From: Gracilariopsis chorda
Lineage: Eukaryota; Rhodophyta; Florideophyceae; Gracilariales; Gracilariaceae
Direction of reading: 5' to 3'
DNA: 64,000 bases
Assembly: GCA_003194525.1 (NCBI GenBank)
Contig: NBIV01000023.1
Span: 186,001 to 250,000, forward strand
The position numbers and the translations under genes are program-made. Under the pieces are notes generated by a model, which did no database searches, was not told the origin of the DNA, and saw nothing but the letters and a program-made list of their open reading frames with translations. Shown in pieces: positions 1 through 10,050 of this stretch. Numbering within the stretch: the first letter of the stretch is position 1; the number at the start of each line of letters is the position of its first letter.

Positions 1-13
1 GGCGGTCGTGCAA

Positions 14-676
14 TCACCCGTTCTCTACATGTTCTAGCCAGTATTCCATTACTTCCTGCAGTAACGAGTTGATATCCGTATCGATTCCGTTTAGCTGCTT
101 GGCGTATGCCGCTAGCTGTTGTTTTACTTCGGGATTGTCTGACGAAAATAAGGTGCTCGGCGTAGAAGCTGAAACCGGTTTACGACGTTTCGTTGCAGCG
201 TTGCTGCGAGAAATCGCATGAACAGAGACCGTACAGACGAGCTTTTTCTCTTCCAAGTCTTGCAACGTATCGAGCCACTTTATCGCGTTTCGCACTTCAG
301 ATTCTGGAGTCCCAGATATGGGCTTTGCCAGTTCCTTGCACTCAGCGAGCAGAGCTCTTAGCTTTATAATCGCTTCGCTGCATAGTTTTAGGTCTTCTGT
401 CACATGAGCACACACGACAGGATAATCTTTTGGCTGCGAGGATGAAGGATCAAAGACCTCGAACGGATCCTTGGGTCTTGACTGGGTATGAGGTTGGTCG
501 GCAGCATTCCTGGGTTTGTTGCTTTCCAGCAAGGCGGTGTTTAATCTGTTGTAAGCTTGGGCTCTCTTCGTCTGAACCTTTGGAATGCATCTATGTAGCA
601 AAGATGCCAAGTCCTCCCCATCTAGTGGTTGCACAAAATTATGCGTCACTTCTGTTTCAGATGTTTGCACGTTCAT
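14..676 (-). CDS. Hypothetical protein, about 220 aa, helical
   Basis: Open frame from the ATG at 676 (an upstream in-frame GTG is less likely) to the TGA at 14-16. I recognise no family. The product is polar and probably mostly helical. A charged N-terminal half is followed by a K/R patch (ATKRRKPVS, about residue 165) that could be a nuclear localisation signal, and then a C-terminal helix with Leu/Ile spacing (QLNGIDTDINSLLQEVMEYW) that may form a coiled coil. There is no signal peptide or membrane segment. Codon use and size fit a host gene. It could be a subunit of a nuclear or kinetochore-type complex, but nothing in the sequence proves that. It ends 14 bases from the window edge, so its 3' neighbour is unseen. 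Confidence 0.5.
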   Translation of the reverse strand: MNVQTSETEVTHNFVQPLDGEDLASLLHRCIPKVQTKRAQAYNRLNTALLESNKPRNAADQPHTQSRPKDPFEVFDPSSSQPKDYPVVCAHVTEDLKLCSEAIIKLRALLAECKELAKPISGTPESEVRNAIKWLDTLQDLEEKKLVCTVSVHAISRSNAATKRRKPVSASTPSTLFSSDNPEVKQQLAAYAKQLNGIDTDINSLLQEVMEYWLEHVENG

Positions 677-1956
677 GAAGCAGCTCACCGAATTTCAACT
701 GCCCTTTGGGCGATGATTGACACTGTCCAGTATACAATGTCCTTCTTGCGTTCGTCTCGCGCTCCAGCACGACGAATACAAACCGCTTGGCGTTTCAGAT
801 GGACCGAAACGAAGTTCCAACGCAACTTGCCAAGACCAGAATGATACACAGTTATGTATTACGTAGGTACCACGATACCAACAGTACACAGCTTTTGGAT
901 CCTTCAGAATTCTTGAAGCCTTTGCAGATAACAAGATGGTTTCGCGCAGTCACAAGCAGCTCCAGATGATCATCGTATGATAGTGTTTTCCAGGCAAGCT
1001 GAGCCATTCTCCGTGGCATAATCCGTATGATATGCTGCAAGGATGGACACGTATAATACCATACAGCATTCCATTTCCGAAATGAACAGGGATAATGTAC
1101 CCCAATGCATTTCCGTAAATGGATCTTCGTATGCTTCAAAACTCACTCTCTCTTCACTTCAAATTGGAGCCGCTCTCTTTCTCTCTCGTCTCCAGGGAGA
1201 TTGATGCCATTCTATTGTTTCGTTCCACACAGTGGCCAGAACATTCAACCCAAGTTGAATCTTTCGGGTGAGCGCTGCCGGTCGCTTCGTCAGCAAGCAA
1301 TAAAGAGTATTTGTGCCTCTTGTGAAGAGTGTTCACAATCGTACCCATGACTAGTGTGCAGTATGCCGGGGGGGCAGGTGGGTGGGTTGAAAAACAGGCT
1401 TTTTGCCGTCAATTGCCAAAACCGCGACGACGATGATTGACATAGAGCGCCAATCTTCCAACACTGCTAATAGATACGTTGTTGTCCGTCTCTTGAAATT
1501 GACCTTAAAGATTACATTCTCGTGCCTCAAATTTCCATTCGAACACCGTTGTTCGTAGGGATGATCGTTTCGCTAGTAAGTACTGGTTTGGGTCTTTTCC
1601 GATAGCCCTAGAAACAGAGGGAAATAGTCTCTAGAAATGCGGCCTTTGTACAGTATGGATCGCGGGATAACGCCATCGAAATAGTCGTGAAAGCAATACC
1701 TCAATATGCAACAAAAACAAGTCTCTGGTTTATGAGTAGTGTAAACTCAGCCATCCCATGGGTATGAAATGGTACGAGTGTGACTTTGTACGGATGGTCA
1801 ACGGCAGGGAAAGAGTGGCGCTGAAGCCTTAGCATTCCTTTTCGTCGGGTTCTACGTCCTGTGAAAAGACTGTTCATACTCATTATTGTATCTACGAATC
1901 TGAAATAGACACCATTCTGGGCGAGCGCCCTGAGCTGGCAATTTTACATGACATCT
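677..1956. other. Gap with one possible small spliced gene
   Basis: No recognisable gene. On the - strand an open stretch from an ATG at 1019 (or 1008) runs to about 890, where a GTATCG donor-like site occurs. About 50 bases further on a second open stretch could continue to about 690. If spliced this would give a product of roughly 85-90 aa with no known relatives. This is weak. The rest (1140-1950) looks non-coding. Confidence 0.25.
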
Positions 1957-2245
1957 TCAAAGAGTGAGCATGAAAAAGTCCTTTGGTAGGACGACCTCAC
2001 ATATGACGACGTCTAGTGTCATTACCTTTTGTAAACATTTTATTGACTGAGAGTGAAGGCCTTGCCTTTCCCAAAGGAGAGCCAACTCTCTCCTGCGCAA
2101 TGTCGCTTTATGGCGATATCGTAGAAATAAATCAACAATATATTGGGTCCGCATTCGAGTGGGCAGAAACATTTCTTGCTGTGAAGGTGCGTAGATATCG
2201 GACGCAAGGTCAAAACATGGCCGATTAACGTTTGCATCAGAGTTG
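1957..2245 (-). mobile_element. Degenerate LINE 3' fragment
   Basis: The - strand encodes a decayed stretch with GHVLTLRPISTHLHSKKCFC, closely matching GHIPGLHPVSTYLFQRKSFC encoded at about 13,470-13,530 and, more loosely, a third copy at about 13,980-14,050. This H-P-x-S/A-T-x-L pattern followed by Cys/His residues is typical of the C-terminal end of non-LTR retrotransposon ORF2 proteins. The frame is broken: the conserved part and the tail (KDFFM) lie in different frames. The fragment is a 5'-truncated fossil lying between the hypothetical gene at 14-676 and the methyltransferase gene. Confidence 0.6.
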
Positions 2246-2436
2246 TATGTACCCCCTTTTTCGCTCACGTGGCCTAGTGAATCTTGTAAGCGTAATCATG
2301 AAGGTCGTCTTGAGGTATATAAAGGTGTGGCAAACAGACATAATCCCAAAGAACGAGTGAGGAGTGATCTATTTCATCAGAATGTGCGTTCGCAATCAGA
2401 TCCTTTCGAGAAACATTATGAGACTTTGGAGGACTC

Positions 2437-3377
2437 TCACTGCGTCTTTTCTTTGTCTTCATCTCTCTTCGCATAGATATACTCCGTAAAGGACCTGTGG
2501 TTCATAGAAGATAAAGTGTCAGATACTACCACACACTGTTGTGAAACATTTCTTTTTCGAATTTAAGCGCATGTGACAATGAACGTACCCTTCAAACATG
2601 CTTGCAGTTCGGTAAACAATGTATACCCACATTGAAAGAAGTACTCCAGCAGGACTTCGCGCTCTGTTCATATGAAATAGAGTTGAGCGGTCGACGAAGA
2701 TTCAGTGTGCAATAAGGGAAAGTCTTGAGTTAGATTCAAAGCGAAACAAAAGATGGAATACCCCAAAACAAAGGTTCAACCTACAGTACTGCTTTTCCAA
2801 GAAAGGCCAGTGTCGATCCATCGTACATGGGATGTTCAAACACATTGAAAGGGAACGCCGTAACTCTCTCAGACATGAGCATACCAAAATAGTCCCCAAG
2901 AAAAGTGCCGGTGACTCCAAGTTGGTAAAAGGAAGAAAACACCAAAACCATTCCCAAAGTAATACAAGAGAATCCAAATCCTCGATATAGGATCGAATCC
3001 ATGTAATTGACCGTATCTTGATTTTTCATAGCTTCTACGAAAAGAGCATCACGGTAGAGCCCGGCAACAAATATCCATAGCGCTAGAACGTAGACGCCAA
3101 TGATGGGCTTTATGAAGACCTTGGACAGAATGCGTGTGTAATATTCAAGTCTTGCTATGCAATTCCAAATGAACGGCTGCAAAAAGATGATAATTGCAGC
3201 CTCCCAGAACAAGACATTGGATAGATCAACATTATCTATCTTGTACGGAAAGGAAGGGGGTGTGCAGGTATCGCTCATATATCGTGCAGCGCGCGTAACA
3301 ACGCTCGGAATATAAAGGTGTTGTGGAACAAGATCATCTACAAACTGCAGTAACTCGTAAACTCTGTTGACCGCCAT
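2437..3377 (-). CDS. PEMT: Phosphatidylethanolamine/phospholipid N-methyltransferase, 3 exons
   Basis: Integral ER-membrane enzyme using S-adenosylmethionine to methylate phosphatidylethanolamine derivatives towards phosphatidylcholine. Exon 1 (3377-2785) has several hydrophobic segments and the hallmark GDYFGMLMSERVTAFPFNVF followed by HPMYDGST. Exon 2 (2663-2589) encodes RSPAGVLLSMWVYIVYR and ends in MFEG. Exon 3 (2494-2437) encodes SFTEYIYAKR and the stop. Introns of 121 bp (GTAGGT...CAG) and 94 bp (GTACGT...CAG) are needed; both keep frame and restore the family's S-P-x-G and F-E-x-x-F-T-x-x-I-Y motifs in correct spacing. Total about 241 aa, near the usual 200-240 aa of class II phospholipid methyltransferases. 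Start taken at the ATG at 3377. Splicing is inferred from the motif match, not from transcripts. Confidence 0.88.
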
Positions 3378-4276
3378 CACGAGCGTTGACGAGCGTGAAT
3401 GGAGCGAGTATCCGATGAGATGACTGCAACTTGCCTGAGTATAAACAGTACTCCGACAATAACAACCAGTTAGAAAGCGTCGACTTCGTATGTAGTCAAG
3501 AGTAGCCAGAGGGGAGGGCTACTGTTGGTACACGAGCACGTCTTGAGTCTTTGTTGGTGCGAAGCCAGCGTGTGGTATGGCAACCATCGTAATTTTAGCG
3601 GGATGGTGCACGGAATATTCCAAAAAGCATACGATTACAAGAGTAGAAGGGGCGACGTGCTGGCCAAAGACAGCTTTGAACTTATGATGGTGAAGAGTCA
3701 ACCTCATCAGATTCTATGTGCGAAGAATAATGGCTGAGCATTGCATGTTACTGTACAACAAAGAGCTCTTTTGAAACACAGCTTATAATATTTATATTTA
3801 CCAAGATAATTTCTGGGTTTTGTTCGACTGCTCTGCGAGACGTAATTGAGCCAGTAATATCAATTATTATTCCTCCTCATAACATATTTATCGCACTACA
3901 AAGACACAGCTTTATTCCTGCCAAATCGTGGGTTGAAAGGTAAATGACCTTTCCCGTGAGAAATCAGTTGCATTGTTTGAAGGGCATGAGGTCAGCTTCT
4001 CCTTTTTGTAAAGAACTCAGATTGAGCTTGCTGCGATCAAACTAGCCGGCATAAGATAGAGATTTCTTAAAGCTAGTATTTCAGCAGTCGGAATCAGAGA
4101 TTGTCCGCAGAGAACACAACACAATAACTCAGAACAGCCCAGAAAGTGATCCAACAGAGTACTTGCGGTTTATACACGTACAGGTCCAGTATGTAGGTCG
4201 AAGTCCATCTGTGTACCCTTGCAGTTCAGCTTGCCATCTCAGAACAGGCATCATGATGATCATCGTGTTTCTTTGG
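3378..4276. other. Intergenic, nothing recognised
   Basis: AT-richer stretch between the PEMT start and the next gene's 3' end. Only short overlapping open frames occur. I see no RNA gene or repeat. Confidence 0.5.
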
Positions 4277-4876
4277 TCAACCGGCCTCTTTCAGCAGGTA
4301 GCCCCGACACCCTAGAAGCAAACATACCTTTCTGTCTCTCTTTCTTGTTTCCCAGGCTTTTGAAGACAAGTTAGTAGAGAGAGAGACGTCTGTGTACCGT
4401 TTGCTTTGTGAAGTACGAGTGACAAACGTTGTGCATATGTGAAGTTCGGGAGGGCTTTCTGGCGATCTTTTCTTTGCTCGACGGTTCCAAAAAATTTCGG
4501 CAGGTGTGCACGAAAGAACAGTCAGCAAGCCCTTTCGTTTAAGTTGAGCAAAGCCAAGCTCACCGCTACCGAGAACGCCTTTTTCAATAATTTGGAAGTT
4601 CCGAAATAGTGCTTCAAACGGCAATTTTCTACTCAAATTTGGAGGAACTCCCCTACAAAACCAGGACCAAATCACACGAAGCCCACTTGCATTGAATTGC
4701 AACCTTCCATAGCGAATGTCACGTTGGCACCAGCCGGTGACCGCAAAGTCGGGTTGATTCAGAGGACCGAGCATTCGCCCTTCTTTCTGTCCTTGCGAAC
4801 TCTCAGATTCCTGGATTCGAAGTGTGCCGCAATTCGCCAACCATAACTTCATCACAACGTCTTGCCGGTTTACCAT
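4277..4876 (-). CDS. Hypothetical protein, 199 aa
   Basis: Uninterrupted ATG-to-stop frame, divergently arranged with the cyclin gene (175 bp between the two starts, so a shared promoter region is possible). No family recognised. The middle (about residues 60-115) reads like a folded domain with aromatic and hydrophobic residues (LRVIWSWFCRGVPPNLSR, then PFEALFRNFQIIEKGVLG). The C-terminal third is basic and Ser/Thr-rich and may be disordered. It could be a genuine lineage-specific gene or one exon of a longer gene. The open length in this base composition mildly favours coding, but no motif supports a function. Confidence 0.4.
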   Translation of the reverse strand: MVNRQDVVMKLWLANCGTLRIQESESSQGQKEGRMLGPLNQPDFAVTGWCQRDIRYGRLQFNASGLRVIWSWFCRGVPPNLSRKLPFEALFRNFQIIEKGVLGSGELGFAQLKRKGLLTVLSCTPAEIFWNRRAKKRSPESPPELHICTTFVTRTSQSKRYTDVSLSTNLSSKAWETRKRDRKVCLLLGCRGYLLKEAG

Positions 4877-5051
4877 TGCTCAACGGCCCGCGGCAGCTAT
4901 CCCTATCATACCTTGTCCCTACGTCCTGATTCGACTTCCGTGACCGCTTTTTGGTATCGTGTCTGCATGTTGACCGTGTTTCGCGGGCTTCCCACATAGA
5001 CAAAGCAGTGAAGTTTAGTCTTCTATTCAGGGCTGCAGTCCTCATTACCTC

Positions 5052-6080
5052 ATGTCGCGACCACACAGCTCATCCCATGATGATTCTCGGCGAGGAATCA
5101 AACGCCCGAATCAGCATATTGGAGACTCTTCCGCTCCTGTTGAAACATCTGAACACAACTCATGGCTTTTTACGGAGGAGGAAATTACTGAAACACCATC
5201 ACGAGTACAAGGGCTTCCTGAACATGCCGAGCTCAAGGTAGTTGCAAAAACTGCACAATTTATTCAAGAATGTGGTGGAGAACTTCAGGTACCACAACTG
5301 ACCAAGTCTGTCGCAGTCAAGTTCTTCCAACGCTTCTTCATGCTGGAGAGTATGCTTAACCATCCGCCACCGCTTGTAGCAGCAGCGTGCCTGTTTCTTT
5401 CCTGCAAAGTGCAGGAAACTCATAAACGGCTCAAGGATATAATTTACTGGACCGTAAAGGTGCGGACAAGAAACACTAAGGACTTTCCAGACGGAATGGA
5501 TCTTTTCGAGAATTCTCCAGGTTATTATGAGGAGAAGAACAACATTCTTGATAAAGAACGTGAGGTGCTGCGTGTCCTGAACTTCGATCTCACTGTGGAC
5601 CACCCTTATAAGCACTTGTGGGCACTAACCAAATCGTACCTTGGTAGTGATCAAGTTCAGAGGTCTATTACCCAAGCCGGCTGGAACTTTTTGAACGATT
5701 CATTTAGGACCTATCTCCATGTTAGATATGACGCGAAAGAGGTTGCTACAGCTGCATTCTTTATGTCAGCGAAACTGCATAACCACAAGTTACCGGATGG
5801 GACAACCAGGGAACGGTCAACAGGAAAGAGAATACTTGCGTGGCATGAGTTTTTCAAAACGAATTTGCATCGGGTCGAGGAAGTGTGTAAGATTCTCTTA
5901 GATATGTATGAATTGGAAGATAAGGCATCATCCGTCTTCAAAAAGGGGGCTGGCGTGATTGAGTCAGTGCCTCCCAAGCATCCAGCAAAGCGTCGAAAGA
6001 CTGAAAACGTCAAACTGGAGTCCACTCCGATCGATAATGAACCTCGAACGAGAGTTGAACCGTATACCGCGTATCGTTAG
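5052..6080 (+). CDS. Cyclin K/T-type transcriptional cyclin, 342 aa
   Basis: Partner of a CDK9/CDK12-type kinase that phosphorylates the RNA polymerase II C-terminal domain; nuclear. The first cyclin box (about residues 65-185) contains AQFIQECGGELQVPQ, KFFQRFFMLES and PPPLVAAACLFLSCKVQET, the K-x-E signature of cyclin boxes. The second box (about 195-290) contains ILDKEREVLRVLNFDL, then the cyclin K/T-like WNFLNDSFRTYL and KEVATAAFFMSAKL. A C-terminal KRRK at about 314 suggests nuclear import. Length is close to plant cyclin T and animal cyclin K cores, without the long disordered tail. The start is the first ATG, with a short polar N-terminus. Intronless. Cyclin K, T and L are hard to separate by eye; K/T is preferred. 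Confidence 0.88.
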   Translation: MSRPHSSSHDDSRRGIKRPNQHIGDSSAPVETSEHNSWLFTEEEITETPSRVQGLPEHAELKVVAKTAQFIQECGGELQVPQLTKSVAVKFFQRFFMLESMLNHPPPLVAAACLFLSCKVQETHKRLKDIIYWTVKVRTRNTKDFPDGMDLFENSPGYYEEKNNILDKEREVLRVLNFDLTVDHPYKHLWALTKSYLGSDQVQRSITQAGWNFLNDSFRTYLHVRYDAKEVATAAFFMSAKLHNHKLPDGTTRERSTGKRILAWHEFFKTNLHRVEEVCKILLDMYELEDKASSVFKKGAGVIESVPPKHPAKRRKTENVKLESTPIDNEPRTRVEPYTAYR

Positions 6081-6689
6081 ACTTCTATATGCTTGTACTG
6101 TTGTGCTGGCGGCATTACGTGATATGTGTCCATTCGCATCCGTCACCCACAACAATGAGCAAAAACAAAATGCAACCAATGTCTTGGTTCTTTTCGTACC
6201 AATAGAAATACGAAGCACATACCTGACTGCAAAGGATAAGGTGTGTCGAGCGTGTGTATGAGAGCAGATGAAGCGAGTGGTTCAAGTTACGAAGGTATAC
6301 ATGTGCCTGTTGAGGACTCGCTCTTGTTGAGTTGAGAAGTATGAGATTACTGTAATACGCATTTGATGGTATGACGGATCTCAAATAGCTCCTGCTTTTG
6401 ACCCCGGATGGCCTATGTTCCAAATACCAACCAGACCGTCCCTGCGTCAGATGTGGACCTCGAAGTCTAGAGACGGGCGATGCTCAAGAACTGCGAGGAG
6501 TCAGGGGCGTGAAGGATTTGTTTAAAAGCCGATGGCTTGGAAGCATCGACTACGAGCCTTTCAACTCGCGGTATCAAACACAGACGGGAAATGGTCGAAA
6601 GCCTAGGTTCTATCAAAACTGAGTTCACGTGTTTAGGCCTATAACAACATGAAAATGAAAACCTGTCTACGAATTGGACCTCCTCCAGG
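6081..6689. other. Intergenic between convergent genes
   Basis: The cyclin (+) and GPAT (-) genes converge here, so this holds both 3' UTRs. No other gene or repeat was seen. Confidence 0.5.
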
Positions 6690-7925
6690 TTAACGTTCGT
6701 AACCGCCAATTTGCCTGTACCCTTCGATAACAATGTCTTCAATATACTTGCATTGCGCTCGTCTTCTGCCGATCTTGTCCGTGACATCTGGAGGTACGGC
6801 CGAACTCCAGTCGATTTCCTTGCCAATGTACATGTGCATGGGAGTATATTTGGCGACTCGTTCCTCGCCCACCTTCGCCCCACCAACGTTAGTTGGAGGG
6901 GGAAGCATGTCGTATGTCCACAGCGCCATAGGATAGAAGTGAAAAGGCTTCCCACTTTTCATCGCAGTGAACTTCATCATATCCACTGCACCTTCATCAA
7001 ATGAAGAAATCTGAACGCTTCCCATTTCCTCGCTCCTTCTGTCTCTCCCGCCTGACGGTGCGAACCACAAGGCCTGCCCGCCCTCCTTAAACAGTTTTTG
7101 CGTCTCCGAAATTGTACGTCGATTGTGCATCAGTTTGTGTTCTCTCAACTCTGGTTGGTCATTCATATGTTTCTTCGAGTACACGGTTAGCAGGTTGCGA
7201 CCAGCTGAGAACGGGGAAACCATTGGGTCATTTCTAACACGGTCCCCAGCCATGAACACTATATCCTCACAAAACTCGCGACTACAACCTGCAATCCAGT
7301 CCAACATGACATCAATGGCATAGGGATCTCCTTCTGACTGATGGTTGGACAAGAATATGACGTTGTGCCCCTGTTTGACGTAGTTCTCAGCCTCCGCAAC
7401 GTTTTCAATTCCAATGACTGAACTTTCGGAACGGTTAAGAAGGACACTCGAGAAGTCAAACCCGAACTTGTAGTGATCGAACGGTTCGCGAATGCGCTGA
7501 TGGTATGATGAGAAGTCAATCGGAGTTTCTATTGCTTGTCGACAGAGCTCTAAGAGAGTTGAGAACATCGCTTCAGTATATTCATTCGGGTCCTCTTTGA
7601 CATCCTTGTTGTTGGCTACAGCTATGCCGTAGGACTTGTGCCAGACCTTTAGGTTCTCGATGATATACGACGGCACCTCCCGTGTGCTAGCGAGACGCTC
7701 CGCACGTTCAAGGAAACCGAAGCCGTCGAGTTTTTCTAACCGACATGGGCTGACAGCCTCGAAGACTCTCTGGGCACTTTCTTGATCAAGGGATACAAGA
7801 GCTATTGTATGACAGTGTTGCGATCGACGCGGAGCGACGCTCGTGGAAGATGGTCTGCATCTGGTTCGCAGGTAACTCGCTTTGCAGCTTAATGGAACGG
7901 AAGGAAGAAAACCAAGACCCTTCAT
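6690..7925 (-). CDS. Plastid glycerol-3-phosphate acyltransferase, 411 aa
   Basis: Soluble plastid-stroma enzyme that transfers an acyl group from acyl-ACP to sn-glycerol-3-phosphate, the first step of plastid glycerolipid synthesis (plant ATS1/GPAT type). The acyltransferase signature NHQSEGDP carries the catalytic H(x)4D, followed by the VFMAGDRV block and the substrate-binding FAPSGGRDR block (family form FPSGGRDR). The N-terminal region before FDHYKFGFDF matches the plant-type helical domain. The ATG at 7925 is chosen. The first 50 residues (MKGLGFLPSVPLSC..., Ser/Arg-rich, few acidic) look like a transit peptide. The frame stays open upstream but only from a TTG. No introns are needed. 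A nuclear gene of this type points to an archaeplastid or derived alga. Confidence 0.93.
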   Translation of the reverse strand: MKGLGFLPSVPLSCKASYLRTRCRPSSTSVAPRRSQHCHTIALVSLDQESAQRVFEAVSPCRLEKLDGFGFLERAERLASTREVPSYIIENLKVWHKSYGIAVANNKDVKEDPNEYTEAMFSTLLELCRQAIETPIDFSSYHQRIREPFDHYKFGFDFSSVLLNRSESSVIGIENVAEAENYVKQGHNVIFLSNHQSEGDPYAIDVMLDWIAGCSREFCEDIVFMAGDRVRNDPMVSPFSAGRNLLTVYSKKHMNDQPELREHKLMHNRRTISETQKLFKEGGQALWFAPSGGRDRRSEEMGSVQISSFDEGAVDMMKFTAMKSGKPFHFYPMALWTYDMLPPPTNVGGAKVGEERVAKYTPMHMYIGKEIDWSSAVPPDVTDKIGRRRAQCKYIEDIVIEGYRQIGGYER

Positions 7926-8708
7926 GGCAGTCGGGGATCCTGTTTTATGTCGGAGAACAACGAAAGCAGTGTAACGAGGAGTTACGAGAAAGGCCTTCGC
8001 CTGCGGCAGTAAATGCAATGATCGGTTGTAGTAAATAGTGCGAACTGCGATGGAAAAGGCGCTTGTGCAGGGCGATTGGCGGTTAGCGATGCCCCCAACG
8101 TGTTTATTGGTAATTTCGGCCCGCAGTCTGGTGCTTCCTTTCCAACCGCCCAATGGCCATCTGCCAAGTGGAAGCTGCTGTGCTCAGCAATAGATTCACC
8201 ACAAGACGAACTCCGCCCATGGTGGCCTTCTTGTGTCGTTGAGTTATTGTTGTCTCAGTCAGATCAAAATGTTTGTCGCCGCTTTTCTTTCATCATTGAC
8301 ATCCTCCGGCACGAGTGAAGATGATCGTTGCACTCAACTCTCTCGTCGTTTTGTCTAGATAGAGCTGACCGGCGTGTATCAAGTGCAGGACCATTGAACA
8401 GATTATGTTCAGTCTCCGAGCCAGAAGAACTTCTGCGAATCAAGCCTGCCATTAAACCCTTGTCCTTGACGTTTACATCTTGCCCACCTACTACACCTCT
8501 CAACTGCATTATGCAACTTGGTTTCACTGTGTCCCACCCTTAAGAGACAAGGTGGAGGCGTGTTATCCTTATCCTGGAGTCTGGTTCCCCACGTATCCGT
8601 AGTCTTCTGCACAGATCCCTGATTGCCACCCAGTCTGCATGCGAATCACAAACTTGGTACTTGGCCTGCATACATATAGGAGAAGGGTTAACTGTACGCA
8701 GACTCAAC
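7926..8708. other. Intergenic, nothing recognised
   Basis: Lies between the GPAT start and the 3' end of the PP1-inhibitor gene, both on the - strand. The GPAT frame continues open for a further 228 bases (to 8153) without an ATG, probably 5' UTR. The remaining open frames are short and overlap each other. Confidence 0.45.
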
Positions 8709-9166
8709 CTACCGCGTTTCTCTAGGTTTCTCCGCCTCCGCGTGCTCACTTTCGTCTGGATTTCCAGGAGCTCCATTGTCTGCTTTTTCAGGTTGCTCCA
8801 TTACACCAGAGTCCTCCACAATAGCATCTGTTGGGATTCTTCTCCTCGTCGTCGCCGGCCCCCACTGCTGCTGCTGCTGCCGTCACTACTACGATCTTGG
8901 GGGTCTGCATCGCTTTCCGATGAACTCTCGTCCCACGCACGCTTCTTGTGGTATATACAACAACTTTTCGAGCTACGTTTGCCTTCATGCTCGTTGTCGT
9001 GAGTATCAGAAGTCCAACGCACCCTTCGACGAGGGTGTAACTGTAAGCGCAATGTCGGCGGATTCGCGGTATTGACCGTCACAGTTTGAGTCGCTGTGGA
9101 CGGGCCGGGACGAACTGAAACTCGCCGCGACGGTCGCGAACGCCGGGTCCTTCGGTTTCCGCGCAT
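8709..9166 (-). CDS. PPP1R11: Protein phosphatase 1 inhibitor-3 homologue
   Basis: Small, mostly disordered nuclear regulator of PP1 (PPP1R11 in animals, YPI1 in yeast). The ATG at 9166 begins a basic N-terminus. Residues about 48-85 carry the family core [20 protein letters not shown] followed by [24 protein letters not shown] occupies the place of the K/R-V-x-W/F PP1-docking motif, and the CCIY block matches the family. Reading straight on, the frame ends at 8801. An alternative 65-bp intron (GTAGTA donor at 8892, CAG acceptor ending at 8828) would give a 130-aa protein with an acidic tail ending at 8709, more typical of the family. Both are possible; the family assignment does not depend on this. 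A Ser/Gly/Asp run from CAG-type repeats sits just before the putative intron. Confidence 0.8.
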
Positions 9167-10050
9167 TGCAAAAGTGCTCCTTCCTGGTCTTGAAACTCGG
9201 GATGAGTCAAGATAATTGTCGTGAATAGTGCGCTCCCAAACGTGTCAAACACTTCAAGCTTGACCGATTTTGCGCAAGAGACTTGCTCTTCTCGTAATGT
9301 TGAATGCTCGAGCTTTGTCTGAAGAGGTGCACCTATTCCAAATTGTTAGAGGGTTTCGCGGAAGTGTTCTGTTTCCTCGTTGAAGGACGTGTTAGTGCGC
9401 TTCAGAGCTAGTATATTTGAAGCAGCCGATTTCTGCGATACTGATTTGTGTTGTTCTTTCTCATCCAAACCACAATCTCCGGAAGCGCTGACTGATATGT
9501 ACTATACCGTGAGGAAGGAAAGGTTGGTACTGAAAAACTGGGCGCGATACACACGCCAAAATCAGTCTCCCAGCCACACCAAGAAAAAATATACGAAATG
9601 AGAATCTGAGATATGACTTGCAAGCACGTACACAATAGAACACGTCATGCACTTTTCTTCTAGAGATTCTTCCGTTGTTATGTACCAACGGAGGGCTACC
9701 ATCGTAACCTTCTCGAAGGTAACCCTTTAACCTCCTACACCTGGTCGCCTACGTGTCCCATTGGTATCCTTCTAAACCTTTTATCTATCAACCAGTTGGG
9801 CGAAGCACTGCGCAGTCTTCGTTTGATCTGCATTACGACTTTGGGCCACTCCTTGATTTCTGTGTGAAGCCGCGTTCCGCACCTTTCGACTTCCCGTGTG
9901 AAGGGTAATGATACAAGACGCAGTCGAATACACCCATAAGAAGACCTGGAGAGATCAACTTGAACATGTAAAGTGCGCTGTTCACCGTATCACAGTTCTA
10001 GGGTAGCTCTGTCTAATACTTCAAGGAATGATAATCTAAGGCAGTGATCA
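9167..10050. other. Intergenic between divergent genes
   Basis: Contains the upstream regions of the PP1-inhibitor gene (-) and PUS3 (+). Open frames are short and overlapping, and no motif is recognised. Confidence 0.45.

Noticed and set aside
8661-9075. Overlapping + strand frames opposite the PP1 inhibitor gene
   Set aside because: Shadows of the CAG/Ser-Asp repeat region; no family signal, while the - strand has a clear one.
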